Below, one piece after another: positions 1 to 9,116 of a stretch of DNA of 64,000 nt. Within the stretch, counting starts at the first letter, position 1; each line of letters opens with the position of its first letter. The DNA is taken from the NCBI RefSeq assembly GCF_037154075.1, contig NZ_JBANRJ010000001.1, positions 2,599,501 through 2,663,500 on the forward strand, read 5' to 3'. The notes beneath the pieces are model-generated. The model saw only the letters and a list, made by a program, of their open reading frames with translations, had not been told where the DNA came from and ran no database searches. A program made the position numbers and the translations under genes. Source of the stretch: Sphingobium aromaticiconvertens. Its GTDB lineage: Bacteria > Pseudomonadota > Alphaproteobacteria > Sphingomonadales > Sphingomonadaceae.

Positions 1-377
1 TCGCGCACCATGGTGAAAGGCGTCTGGACGTTGACGGCCATCACGCCGGGCCAGGCCTTGTCGGGGAAGGTGTCGATCGACCCGCCCCAGGTCTTGCCCG
101 CATTGTTGACCAATATGTGGCATTCGCCCACCGCAGCGCGATAGCGCGCGACCAGATCGACCGCGGCTTCGGGTGTGGAAAGGTCGGCCGGCAAGGGAAT
201 GCAGGTCCCAAGCGAGGCCATCTCGCTGGCAGCTTGCTCGCATAGGTCGGCTTTACGCGACGTGATGGCGACGGTTGCGCCCGCGCGCAGCAAACCCTCG
301 GCAATCATGCGGCCCAGGCCCTGCGCCCCGCCGGTGACGAGCGCCTTCTTGCCGTCCAGGCTGAACAGGTCGGTCAC
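1..377 (-). CDS. SDR family oxidoreductase, 3' end outside the window
   Basis: The N-terminal ~125 residues of a classical short-chain dehydrogenase/reductase, an NAD(P)H-dependent alcohol/ketone oxidoreductase. The reading frame begins with a GTG codon at 377 that overlaps the TGA stop of the upstream quinone oxidoreductase (GTGA), so the two are probably translationally coupled. The cofactor glycine motif TGGAQGLG lies near residue 15 and NNAG near residue 90; the catalytic Ser-Tyr-Lys part lies beyond the window edge. Substrate cannot be told. Confidence 0.85.
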   Translation of the reverse strand, partial: MTDLFSLDGKKALVTGGAQGLGRMIAEGLLRAGATVAITSRKADLCEQAASEMASLGTCIPLPADLSTPEAAVDLVARYRAAVGECHILVNNAGKTWGGSIDTFPDKAWPGVMAVNVQTPFTMVR

Positions 378-1375
378 ATCGTCACCACGACTTTACCGAA
401 TTTGTGGCTGTCGCGCAGGTGGAGTAATGCTTCCTTGGCCTGTGCCAACGGATAGGTGGCTTCGATCACCGGCTTGATCTTGTGCTCGCCGGCAAACGCC
501 AGCATCTCCTGGAAATCCTGCGGATCGCCGACCTGACTGCCGACGATGCTCGCGCTTTTCAGGAAAATGTCGGTGGCGTTGAACTTGATCTCGTTGCCGG
601 CTGTCGATCCGTAGATGACGATGCGTGCGCCGGGATTGATGGCGCGCACATAGTTGGCGAAGCTCGGCGCAGGGGCGCCATCCAGCACGACGTCAATGCC
701 GCCCGTCAGCTTGCCGACCTGCTTGCGCCAGTCGGGGTCGGTATAGAGCAACCCACCCTTGGCCCCCATGGCGATCGCCCGATCGATCACTTCCTGGCTT
801 TCGCCGGTCACATAGACATTGGCGCCCTTGGCGACCGCGAAGGCGAGGCCGAAAGTGGCGACGCCGCCGCCGACGCCGCTGATCAGCACGGTTTCGCCAG
901 CTTGCAATTTGCCCTTGAACATCAAGGCGCGCCAGGATGTCAGTGCCGTGAGTGGCATGGCCCCGGCTTCCTCGAAGCTCATGAAAGCGGGCTTGGGTGC
1001 CAGATTTTCGGCCGGAACGCAGATATATTCTGCGATCGTCCCGGCAAAGGGCATGCCCAGCAGGCCGAAGTCGGCACCAGGGGCGTGGCGATCTGGTCCC
1101 CAGTTGCGCGCAGGGTAGAGGACGACCTCGTCCCCTTCGCTAACCCCGGATACCCCTTCACCGATCATGTCGACGACACCCGCGCCATCGCAGCCGAGCG
1201 TAACCGGAACGACCATGCCGGGATATTGACCATCGGTAATGAACAATTCGCGGTGATTGATCGACGCAGCCTTCACGGCGACCCGGACTTCGCCGACGCC
1301 AGGGACCGGCGTTTCGACATCCGTTACCACGACGGATTCGGGGCCAGCGATCTGCTCGAGATACAGGGCCTTCAT
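374..1375 (-). CDS. MDR-family NADPH:quinone oxidoreductase / zinc-independent alcohol dehydrogenase-like
   Basis: 333-residue medium-chain dehydrogenase/reductase. It has an N-terminal GroES-like fold (starting MKALYLEQ, with INHREL and LGCDGAG) and a Rossmann domain with GVGGGVATFG around residues 165-175. The structural-zinc cysteine cluster of true alcohol dehydrogenases is not visible, which favours the quinone oxidoreductase/enoyl reductase branch. ATG 1375 is preferred over the TTG at 1381 because AGGAAAGG ends 7 nt upstream of it. The stop overlaps the start of the minus-strand SDR, making a two-gene operon. The natural substrate is unknown. Confidence 0.88.
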   Translation of the reverse strand: MKALYLEQIAGPESVVVTDVETPVPGVGEVRVAVKAASINHRELFITDGQYPGMVVPVTLGCDGAGVVDMIGEGVSGVSEGDEVVLYPARNWGPDRHAPGADFGLLGMPFAGTIAEYICVPAENLAPKPAFMSFEEAGAMPLTALTSWRALMFKGKLQAGETVLISGVGGGVATFGLAFAVAKGANVYVTGESQEVIDRAIAMGAKGGLLYTDPDWRKQVGKLTGGIDVVLDGAPAPSFANYVRAINPGARIVIYGSTAGNEIKFNATDIFLKSASIVGSQVGDPQDFQEMLAFAGEHKIKPVIEATYPLAQAKEALLHLRDSHKFGKVVVTM

Positions 1376-1603
1376 GGTCAACCTTTCCTAATTCATTGCC
1401 CCTGCGCTTCGGGTCGCCTGATTCTACGCGCTTGCAGTGCGTCTGCGCGACGCCCTGCCGATGGTGCCAAGCTGGACAATATCTCCGGCGGTTGAGAACC
1501 TATCTGTGGATAGGAATTGGGGATTGCGTTTATGATTTCATCGTTCAGAATATATTTAGAAGAACAAAACGAATCATGCCACGCAGCATGCTAGGAGAGA
1601 GAA

Positions 1604-4285
1604 ATGGCCGTAGTCCCTACTATCGTCCTACCACCTCGTATGACGTCAACGCTGATCGAGCGTCCCGCCCTGGCTGCGCTGACAGACAAGGTTGCAGGAT
1701 CGCGCATGACGATCGTGTCAGCGCCGGCCGGGAGCGGGAAGACGACGGCGATGTTGTTTTGGGCCGATCGGTTCCGGGTGCAGGGGCGCCCCGTGATCTG
1801 GCTCGCGGCGCGTGCGGGGATACATGACAAGACATCCTTCCTGCTCGCGCTCAAGGCCGGCGGCGTCGCGGCGGGTATGGCCTGGAAGGATCTGGATGGC
1901 GACACAAAGGATGATGTCTGGCTCCAGACGCTCTCGACGCTTGTCGAGCCGAAGCTTGTCATTGTCATTGACGACGCGCAGTTGCTGGGTCAGCCGATCC
2001 TCGACTTCGTCGCCCAGCTTTCGTCGAGCGCGCGCGATGCCCTCACTATGATCGTTGCCGCAAGGGGTTCGGTGGGCCTGCCGCTTGCGCGGATGCGGGC
2101 ACTCGGCTTTCTGACCGAGGTCGGTACCAATGACCTGTCCTTCACTCTGTCCGAAGCCACACAACTTGTGACCATGAGTGTCGGAGCACCGATCGATTCG
2201 CAAAATTTGCAGGATATTGTTCGCGACACACAGGGTTGGGTGTCTGGAATTGTCATTGCGTGCGACCTTTATCGGCGCGGGGGGCACGGCTTGGGCAACC
2301 TCCGGCTTACGGGCTTGAGGCCGGAATTTGCGGAGTATTTTCACGAAGAGGTTTTGGGGCAGCAGACGGAAGAGGTGCGCCGCTTTCTCGTCGACACATC
2401 GATTCTCGACGAACTCACGCCATCTGCCTGCGCAGCCGTCACCGGAGACGAGAATGCGCGCGCCATGCTGGATCATGTGTTTCGCGAAGGTCTGTTCCTC
2501 AACGCGATCGACCAGGAGCATAGCCGTTACGCCTACCACCGCTTGTTTCGCGAAATGGTTCTGGGGCGGCTTATGGACCGCGCGCCCGCGCGCGCCGCGA
2601 TGATGCATTGCCGCGCAAGCGACTATTTTGCATCGATCGAGCAGCCCATCATGGCCATTGAACATGCGCGCCTGAGCGGTGACCAGTCGTTCCTGGCGCG
2701 GCAGCTTGATCGTTTGGCGGAACAACTGACCTATTCCGGCTATCTGTACCGGGTCGATGAACTGGGCGCGAAATTACCCTGGGCCGTCCTTGCACAATAT
2801 CCCTATCTGCTGCTGGCACTGGCATGGCGGCGTATACGCCAGCTTTCCTTTGCCGCAGCAGACCGGCTGATTGCGGCGGCACGCGCGGTGTACGACGCTC
2901 AAAGCGAAAGTGGTGGCCTTTCGGTACATGATGCCGGGCAACTGGATTTGATGATTCGTCATCGAATGGTCATGCTGGCAGCCGCACGCGACGACATGGT
3001 GAAGGTCGAGGCTGATGCAGAGCCTCTATTATTGGAGATGGCCGAAAGTCATGCTTATCTGAGCTGCACCTTGCTGGCACAGCTTATGTCTGCCCGGCGG
3101 GAGCTGTATCATTTCCAGGATATGCTGAAGTTGGAAGCGGAAACCCGGCGCGCGCTTTCTCGCCCGGGATCGGACTTCGCGTCCATTGCGCTCAAGGCGT
3201 CCGTTGCGCCCACATTGATGGCACAGGGCAAGACCCAGTTGGCCCAGCGTTTCCTCAACGAAGCCTTCGCCCTCGCGAAGGGCATCCAAGGAGACGGATC
3301 GGGCTTGGCAGCCCTGCCGGCGCTGCCGCTGGCCGAACTTCTTTATGATGCTGGCGACCTGGATAGCGCCGCGGAACTGGTGGAGCGGCATCTGCCGGTG
3401 GTGCGGCAGTGGGGCTTTGCCGATCAGATGGCATCAGGCTATCTGGTTAATGCGCGGTTGCGCGCCGCGCGCGGCGACCTGCCCGGCGCGCTCTTGACGC
3501 TCAATGACGCGCACCTGGTCGCCATCGAATGTGGCCTTGACCGGATGCGCGCATTCATCGTGGCAGAGGAGGTGAGGCTGCTGGTCAGGGCTGGGCAGAT
3601 TGAAGACGCGGAGCGCCATTTCCTGGCGGGCGATCCGCAAATGGACGGTGAACCCATCCCGACATTGCGTCCAACGCGTAGAAACGAAAGCATCGCCATC
3701 GCCTGGCTGCGGATCGAAATGCAGCGCCATCGGCTCATCCGCGCCCGCAAGGTTGCTTACCGCTGGCTGGAATTCGTCAAGCGCGCTGGAGCGGTGCGCT
3801 CTGCCGTCACCTTCGAATTGCTGCTGGCAGAGATTGCCGTGTTGCAGGGCAACCGGTCCGAGGCGCGGCGGGCTGTTCGCGCGGCGGTGGAAATGGCCGA
3901 ACCGGCGGGTTGGGTGCGTACCTTCATCGATGAAGGCGAAGTGATTTCCTCATTGCTGACCGAAGCTTATTCCCATGGGCCTGAACTCGAAACACCGGCT
4001 GATCGCTTTGCGGTTCGTCTCGTTTCGATGATGCGGAGCGCGCCGCAGATCGAAAGTGATGAGGACGATGAGGATGATTTTGGCCTTAGCGGTCGCCTGG
4101 CCAATCGCGAGGTCGATATCCTCACCATGGTCAGCGGCGGATTGCGCAACAGGGAGATCGGCGACCGGCTGGGGCTGACCGAAGGCACGGTCAAATGGTA
4201 TATGCAGCAGATATACGACAAGCTGGGTGTGCGTCGTCGTCCCCAGGCCGTTCTGCGGGCGCGCCAACTCGGCATCCTGCCCTGA
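1604..4285 (+). CDS. LuxR/MalT-like ATP-binding transcriptional regulator (LAL-type)
   Basis: 893-residue signal-transduction regulator. A Walker A motif (APAGSGKTT, residues 40-48) and a Walker B-like VIVIDDAQ near residue 120 mark an N-terminal STAND/NTPase module. A long helical TPR-like middle follows, and the last ~65 residues form a LuxR helix-turn-helix (LANREVDIL, then NREIGDRLGLTEGTVKWYM). MalT relatives bind a small inducer and ATP before DNA binding. GGAGAGAG sits just before the ATG. It reads into the BKACE/CoA-transferase pair 80 bp downstream, so it may control those genes or the whole catabolic region. The inducer is unknown. Confidence 0.9.
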   Translation: MAVVPTIVLPPRMTSTLIERPALAALTDKVAGSRMTIVSAPAGSGKTTAMLFWADRFRVQGRPVIWLAARAGIHDKTSFLLALKAGGVAAGMAWKDLDGDTKDDVWLQTLSTLVEPKLVIVIDDAQLLGQPILDFVAQLSSSARDALTMIVAARGSVGLPLARMRALGFLTEVGTNDLSFTLSEATQLVTMSVGAPIDSQNLQDIVRDTQGWVSGIVIACDLYRRGGHGLGNLRLTGLRPEFAEYFHEEVLGQQTEEVRRFLVDTSILDELTPSACAAVTGDENARAMLDHVFREGLFLNAIDQEHSRYAYHRLFREMVLGRLMDRAPARAAMMHCRASDYFASIEQPIMAIEHARLSGDQSFLARQLDRLAEQLTYSGYLYRVDELGAKLPWAVLAQYPYLLLALAWRRIRQLSFAAADRLIAAARAVYDAQSESGGLSVHDAGQLDLMIRHRMVMLAAARDDMVKVEADAEPLLLEMAESHAYLSCTLLAQLMSARRELYHFQDMLKLEAETRRALSRPGSDFASIALKASVAPTLMAQGKTQLAQRFLNEAFALAKGIQGDGSGLAALPALPLAELLYDAGDLDSAAELVERHLPVVRQWGFADQMASGYLVNARLRAARGDLPGALLTLNDAHLVAIECGLDRMRAFIVAEEVRLLVRAGQIEDAERHFLAGDPQMDGEPIPTLRPTRRNESIAIAWLRIEMQRHRLIRARKVAYRWLEFVKRAGAVRSAVTFELLLAEIAVLQGNRSEARRAVRAAVEMAEPAGWVRTFIDEGEVISSLLTEAYSHGPELETPADRFAVRLVSMMRSAPQIESDEDDEDDFGLSGRLANREVDILTMVSGGLRNREIGDRLGLTEGTVKWYMQQIYDKLGVRRRPQAVLRARQLGILP

Positions 4286-4366
4286 CGCCCTCATCAGTGC
4301 CTATCGAAGGATAGATTGCGCGCCGCAGGGCGACTGCCATCGGACGGTGGCGTGAAAGGAACCACC

Positions 4367-5296
4367 ATGGCCAAACGTAAAGTCATCATCAGCTGCGCCA
4401 TCACCGGCGCTATCCATACCCCGTCCATGTCGCCGCATCTGCCGGTCACTGCGGAAGAAATTGCCGAATCCGCAGTGGGTGCGGCTGAAGCAGGCGCGGC
4501 CATCATCCATCTTCACGCCCGCAATCCGGTCGATGGACGGCCCGACCAGAATCCGGACTTGTTCGAGCCTTTTCTCAAGGTCATAAAGCAGCGCAGCGAC
4601 GCGGTGCTCAACCTCACCACCGGGGGGCATCCCTCGATGACGATACAGGAACGCATCCGTCCAGCGCAGACCTTCGCGCCAGAGGTTGCCAGTCTCAACA
4701 TGGGGACGATGGGCTTTGGCCTCTTTCCGATGCTCGACCGGTTCAAGAGTTTCAAGCATGAATGGGAACCGGCTGCACTGGAAGCGTCGCGCGACCTAGT
4801 GTTCAAGAACACCTATACGGATATCGAGCATCTGCTCACAACGCTTTCGCCGCTCGGCACCCGGTTCGAATTCGAGTGTTACGACACCAGCCATCTCTAC
4901 AACCTCAAATATTTTCTCGATCGCGGGCTGGTGAAGGCGCCGCTCTTCATCCAGACCTGCTTTGGCATCCTGGGTGGCATCGGCAGCCACCCCGATGACA
5001 TCATGCACATGAAACGGACTGCCGACCGGCTGTTTGGCGACCAGTATGAATGGTCCGTCCTGGGGGCGGGCGCGCGCCAGATGAGCATCGTTGCCATGGC
5101 TGCGTCGATGGGGGGTAATGTGCGGGTAGGGCTGGAGGATTCGCTTTGGGGCGGTCCAGGTCGACTGGCCGAGACGAATGCCGAACAGGTGCGCACGGCG
5201 CGGCAAATCATCGAAGGCATGGGCCTGGAAGTAGCGACGCCAGACGAGGCGCGTGCCATGCTCGACCTCAAAGGCGCGGATCGGACGAACATCTGA
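4367..5296 (+). CDS. BKACE-family beta-keto acid cleavage enzyme (DUF849)
   Basis: 309 residues. The family condenses a beta-keto acid with acetyl-CoA to give acetoacetate and a new acyl-CoA in a zinc-dependent reaction; 3-keto-5-aminohexanoate cleavage enzyme is the type member. Seen here are the zinc ligand pair in HLHAR (His48 and His50) and VGLEDS near residue 255, which carries the expected Glu ligand. Start ATG 4367 follows GAAAGGA; an earlier in-frame ATG at 4316 has no ribosome site. The stop overlaps the CoA-transferase start, suggesting that a CoA thioester made here is passed to that enzyme. Substrate specificity cannot be read. Confidence 0.9.
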   Translation: MAKRKVIISCAITGAIHTPSMSPHLPVTAEEIAESAVGAAEAGAAIIHLHARNPVDGRPDQNPDLFEPFLKVIKQRSDAVLNLTTGGHPSMTIQERIRPAQTFAPEVASLNMGTMGFGLFPMLDRFKSFKHEWEPAALEASRDLVFKNTYTDIEHLLTTLSPLGTRFEFECYDTSHLYNLKYFLDRGLVKAPLFIQTCFGILGGIGSHPDDIMHMKRTADRLFGDQYEWSVLGAGARQMSIVAMAASMGGNVRVGLEDSLWGGPGRLAETNAEQVRTARQIIEGMGLEVATPDEARAMLDLKGADRTNI

Positions 5297-6402
5297 TGGC
5301 AGAGCGGTCCGGGCCGCTGGCCGGCATTCGCATTGTCGAAATCGACGCCATCGGGCCTGTGCCGCTGGCTGCGATGCTGCTTGCTGACATGGGCGCAGAG
5401 ATCGTGCGGGTTGCCCGGCCGCCATCAGCGGGGGTCGGCGATTGGGAGGATGTCGGGGGCGATATTCTCCACCGCAGCCGTACCGTAACCTATCTCGACC
5501 TCAAACAGGATGCTGACCGCGCTCGTCTGTTGGATTTGATCGAGCGCGCCGATGGGTTGATCGAGGGCTATCGGCCCGGCGTGATGGAGCGGCTGGGTGT
5601 CGGTCCCGATATTTGTCTGGCGCGCAATCCGCGGCTCGTGTTCGGACGGATGACAGGGTGGGGCCAGTCCGGTCCGCTGGCCATGCGGGCGGGGCATGAT
5701 ATCAACTATCTGTCCATCACGGGCGCCCTTCACGCGATGGGGGACAAAGGGATGCCTCCGCCAGTTCCACTCAATCTGGTCGGCGACTATGGCGGCGGGG
5801 CGATGTTCCTGATCTTTGGGATGCTGAGCGCTCTGCTGTCAGCCCGGACGACCGGCAAGGGACAGGTAGTGGATGCCTGCATCACCGACGGCGTCGCATC
5901 GTTGATGAGTCTTTTCTACGCTTGGCAGCCAAAGGGCCTGTGGCAGGATGCTCCCGCATCCAACCTGCTCGACGGCGCGGCGCCTTTCTATCGTTGCTAC
6001 GCCTGCGCCGATGGACGGTATGTTGCCGTCGGCTGCCTCGAACCCAAATTCTTCGCGCAGATGGTCGCCGGTCTGGGCCTTGCCGACCGGCAATATGATC
6101 AGAATGACCGAGCGGGATGGGCCGCAATGCAGGCTGATTTCGCAGCAGTCTTTGGCACTCGAGCACGCGACGAGTGGGCCGCGCTGTTCGAGGCGACGGA
6201 CGCATGCGTCACTCCGGTCTTGTCGATGCAGGAAGCGCCGGACCACCTGCATAACAGCGCGCGTGGCACGTTCATCGATCGCAACGGCATATCGCAGCCC
6301 GCACCAGCGCCACGGCTTTCCACGACGACGGGTGCCATCTGGAAACCGGTGGCGGCAGACATTGCTGACATCCTCCAGGCTTGGTCTGCGCCTCACCCCT
6401 GA
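5296..6402 (+). CDS. CaiB/BaiF family III CoA transferase, AMACR-like
   Basis: 368 residues. Class III CoA-transferase fold related to alpha-methylacyl-CoA racemase. The AMACR signature residues are present with the correct 30-residue spacing: His134-Asp135 in AGHDINYL and Asp164 in VGDYGGG, matching the racemase His/Asp pair in mycobacterial MCR. Racemisation of 2-methylacyl-CoA, as in steroid or isoprenoid side-chain degradation, is therefore as likely as CoA transfer. ATG 5296 shares its A with the TGA of the BKACE gene, implying coupled translation. No terminator is evident before the TonB receptor. Confidence 0.9.
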   Translation: MAERSGPLAGIRIVEIDAIGPVPLAAMLLADMGAEIVRVARPPSAGVGDWEDVGGDILHRSRTVTYLDLKQDADRARLLDLIERADGLIEGYRPGVMERLGVGPDICLARNPRLVFGRMTGWGQSGPLAMRAGHDINYLSITGALHAMGDKGMPPPVPLNLVGDYGGGAMFLIFGMLSALLSARTTGKGQVVDACITDGVASLMSLFYAWQPKGLWQDAPASNLLDGAAPFYRCYACADGRYVAVGCLEPKFFAQMVAGLGLADRQYDQNDRAGWAAMQADFAAVFGTRARDEWAALFEATDACVTPVLSMQEAPDHLHNSARGTFIDRNGISQPAPAPRLSTTTGAIWKPVAADIADILQAWSAPHP

Positions 6403-6423
6403 AGACAGGGCAGATCAATAATT

Positions 6424-6448
6424 GTTGCGTGTGCGACACAAATGCAAC
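6424..6448. promoter_or_regulatory. Candidate operator upstream of TonB receptor
   Basis: Imperfect nested dyad in the 190-bp gap before the receptor: GTTGC and GCAAC at the outside with GTGT-GCG-ACAC inside. It could be a regulator site for the receptor promoter. No binding protein is assigned. Confidence 0.3.
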
Positions 6449-6592
6449 GCTTCGCAGATAAGTTTCGGATCGCATATCCAACCTGTCAAACGATAGGTGG
6501 CGACCGACCTGCGGAATCGCCATTCAGCGCTCCGTACGAAGGCCCGATGCAAGTCGGGACTTTCGCAAAAATTGGTTCGAGGAGAAGATGTT

Positions 6593-8974
6593 ATGCGATG
6601 TGACTTGCTCAAATGGGCGTTGTTCTCGACAGTTGCTTTTGTCGCGACGCCCGTGTTCGCACAGGATACTGTGTTGCCCGCACTGCAGGCTGACGCTGCA
6701 GGATCGGGTGACATTGTTGTGACGGCTCGTCGTCGCGAAGAGCGGTTGCAGGATGTGTCGGTTTCCATTTCCGCTTTTTCGTCCGAAGCGCTGGAGCGCA
6801 GCACTGTGCAGACGGTCAGCGATATCAAGACGATCGCGCCAGGCTTCACCTTCTCGTCGGAAGGCGGCAAGGACAATGTTGCCCTGACGCTGCGCGGTAT
6901 TGGTCAATTGCCTCTGGGTGAAGTGACACCGGGCGTTGTGATCTATCTCAACGACACGCCGCTGCCGGCAGTGGGGTCCAACGTTCCGGCCTATGACATC
7001 AGCAGCATTCAGGTGCTCAAAGGCCCGCAGGGGACCCTGTTTGGCCGCAATACCCTGGGCGGCGCCGTTGTCATCGGCAGCCAGAAGCCGACCTATAACT
7101 TTGAGGGCTATGTCGAGGGAACCTACGGACGCTTCGACTATCGCGAAGTCGAAGGTGCGGTGAACATTCCCATCATTGAGGACAAGGTGGCGTTCCGCGC
7201 CGCTGGCCAGATCCGTCGGCAAGATCCGCGGATGATCGCTTTCGACGGCGGGCCGGGCTTCGATAATATCCGCCAGGATGCCTTCCGGCTGTCGCTGCTC
7301 GTCGAGCCTTTTGAAGGGCTGAAGAGCACAACTATCTACGAATATTTCAAGGGCGATGAACTTGCTGGCGGTCTGTATCTGCTGCGCCAGAACTTCTCCA
7401 TGGCTGCGTTCGGACTGGGCGTCGTTGATCCTCAGCTTCAGGCTGCGCTTCACACGCAGAAGGGCAATCGGCGCGGTTCCTTTGACGGGGGCATCAATGG
7501 CGGCAGATCGTTCCGCAAGACGGAATCCATCACCAACGACACGTCCTTCAGCTTCGGCAACCTGACGCTCCGCAATATCTTTGGCTATCGCACGAATTAC
7601 AGCGATCAGTTGATCAACACCGGTGGCCTCCCGCAGTTGCAGATTCCGACCGGACTGTCCGCACCTTTGCCGACCGCAGTGCCGTTCACCTTGTTCACCG
7701 CCGCTTCGATCCTTGATCGCCAGTATTTGACCAACGAGACCCAGTTGCTCGGCGATTTCGGGTCGTTTAACTTCATCGTTGGCGGCTTTTACAACAACGA
7801 CAAGCCGAACGGCGCCACCGGATCGCAGTTCACAGCCTTCTCGGTCGGCGGGGTGCCTGCACCTGCGGTCTCGGCGCATGTTCGCAACAAGAATTTTGCG
7901 CTTTATGGTCAGCTCGGCTATGAGTTTACGGAGAAGTTGAAGCTGAACCTCGGCGCGCGTTATAGCTGGGATAAGGTTTCGGCCTGCGGCGGCACGATCG
8001 GAACAGGCTATGTCGACGAAGCCACTTGCCTCGACGTTGCCGGCCAGGGGTTGGCGGACGGCGTCGGCACAGTGTCCAACAAGGGTGAGGAGCCGAGCTG
8101 GACGATCGGTCTGGACTATAAGGCAACGCCGGATTGGCTGCTCTACATCGTCTCGCGGCGCGGTTATCGCGGAGCCAATATCAACACGCCGCTGTTCGAA
8201 ACGCCCTTCACGACTGGCGGGATCGATCCTTCCTGCGTGGCGACAGGCGGTGTATGCGTCGACCTGCGCCCATTCCAGAAAACCGGCGAAGAGAAGATCA
8301 CCGATGTCGAGATCGGGTCGAAATATGACTATCATGTCGGATCGGCCCGCGGGCGCCTGAACATTGCCGCCTACTACAGCAAGTATAAGAATGCGCTGCA
8401 ATTTCTGAACACGCAGACGACCGTCCCCAACGGTACGCTGGATTCGCCCAGCAACGGATCACTGGCTGTCAATGCTGCCGACCTGCGCATCTGGGGTGTG
8501 GAGATGGAAGCGTCGATCAGCCCTGTTCGCAGCCTGACTGTCGGCTTCAACGCCGCCTATACCAATGTGAAGGTGGAAAAACTGATCATCCCCGGCAACT
8601 TGCCGCCGACGATGGCGCTGGGTGAAGAGCAGATCAATAAATATTCGCCGAGCTTCTCCGGCACCGCAAGCGTTAGCTGGGTGTTGCCGGTCCGGCCCGC
8701 CGATGGCGAATTGGTCTTCAACACCGACCTGTTCATGACTGCGGACTTCGGCGGCCAGGCGGGGGAAAAGCTGCCGGGCTATCAGCTGGCCAATGCCCGG
8801 TTGGATTGGCGCGGGATCGGGGGAACGGGACTGGATCTCGGCCTGTTCGTCAAGAATGTCTTCAATGAGGATTATTATTCGGCGTCGAGCGTTCTTCTGC
8901 CTTCGTTCCCGACCAGTTCGGTCTATGCGGGCGAACCCAGGACCTGGGGCGTGACCGGGAAATATTCCTTCTGA
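6593..8974 (+). CDS. TonB-dependent outer-membrane receptor (first copy)
   Basis: 793 residues. Energised outer-membrane importer for large or scarce substrates. A signal peptide is visible, with cleavage likely after VFA (residue 23). The TonB-box/plug start IVVTARRREERLQDVSVSIS follows (residues 41-60), then LRGIG and GPQGTLFGRNTLGGA in the plug, a long beta-barrel and a terminal Phe. Start ATG 6593 follows a strong GAGGAGAAG; frames opening further upstream lack a signal peptide. There is no sigma/anti-sigma pair next to it and no N-terminal signalling extension, so control is probably by the local regulators. It precedes the F420/LLM block and may import that pathway's substrate. Confidence 0.95.
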   Translation: MRCDLLKWALFSTVAFVATPVFAQDTVLPALQADAAGSGDIVVTARRREERLQDVSVSISAFSSEALERSTVQTVSDIKTIAPGFTFSSEGGKDNVALTLRGIGQLPLGEVTPGVVIYLNDTPLPAVGSNVPAYDISSIQVLKGPQGTLFGRNTLGGAVVIGSQKPTYNFEGYVEGTYGRFDYREVEGAVNIPIIEDKVAFRAAGQIRRQDPRMIAFDGGPGFDNIRQDAFRLSLLVEPFEGLKSTTIYEYFKGDELAGGLYLLRQNFSMAAFGLGVVDPQLQAALHTQKGNRRGSFDGGINGGRSFRKTESITNDTSFSFGNLTLRNIFGYRTNYSDQLINTGGLPQLQIPTGLSAPLPTAVPFTLFTAASILDRQYLTNETQLLGDFGSFNFIVGGFYNNDKPNGATGSQFTAFSVGGVPAPAVSAHVRNKNFALYGQLGYEFTEKLKLNLGARYSWDKVSACGGTIGTGYVDEATCLDVAGQGLADGVGTVSNKGEEPSWTIGLDYKATPDWLLYIVSRRGYRGANINTPLFETPFTTGGIDPSCVATGGVCVDLRPFQKTGEEKITDVEIGSKYDYHVGSARGRLNIAAYYSKYKNALQFLNTQTTVPNGTLDSPSNGSLAVNAADLRIWGVEMEASISPVRSLTVGFNAAYTNVKVEKLIIPGNLPPTMALGEEQINKYSPSFSGTASVSWVLPVRPADGELVFNTDLFMTADFGGQAGEKLPGYQLANARLDWRGIGGTGLDLGLFVKNVFNEDYYSASSVLLPSFPTSSVYAGEPRTWGVTGKYSF

Positions 8975-9007
8975 TCGACCGACAAACAGGCCGATCAAGG
9001 CGTTATG

Positions 9008-9038
9008 CAGGCCGGGGCGTTCGATGCGTCCCGGCCTG
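9008..9038 (+). terminator. Hairpin after TonB receptor
   Basis: Perfect 9-bp arms CAGGCCGGG and CCCGGCCTG around a 13-nt loop, 34 bp after the receptor stop. No U-tract follows, so it is either a weak terminator or an RNA 3'-end stabiliser. Confidence 0.4.
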
Positions 9039-9116
9039 TCTGTCGACAGGTCTTGCAGCGGCCAAAGCGCCTTAGGGTGGGGCAGCAAAAAAGTCGCGGG
9101 GAGGATCGGAGCATCC

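Noticed and set aside
482..1495. 337-codon plus-strand frame opposite the MDR oxidoreductase
   Set aside because: Antisense shadow; composition (Asp/His/Arg-rich) is that of a complementary frame and the minus-strand gene is clear.
1500..1513. Small dyad CTATC-TGTG-GATAG upstream of the LuxR gene
   Set aside because: Only 5-bp arms and no supporting context; expected by chance.
6524..8401. 625-codon open frame on minus, antisense to the first TonB receptor
   Set aside because: Shadow of the GC-rich receptor gene; no domain, no ribosome site, and the receptor has a signal peptide, plug and barrel.
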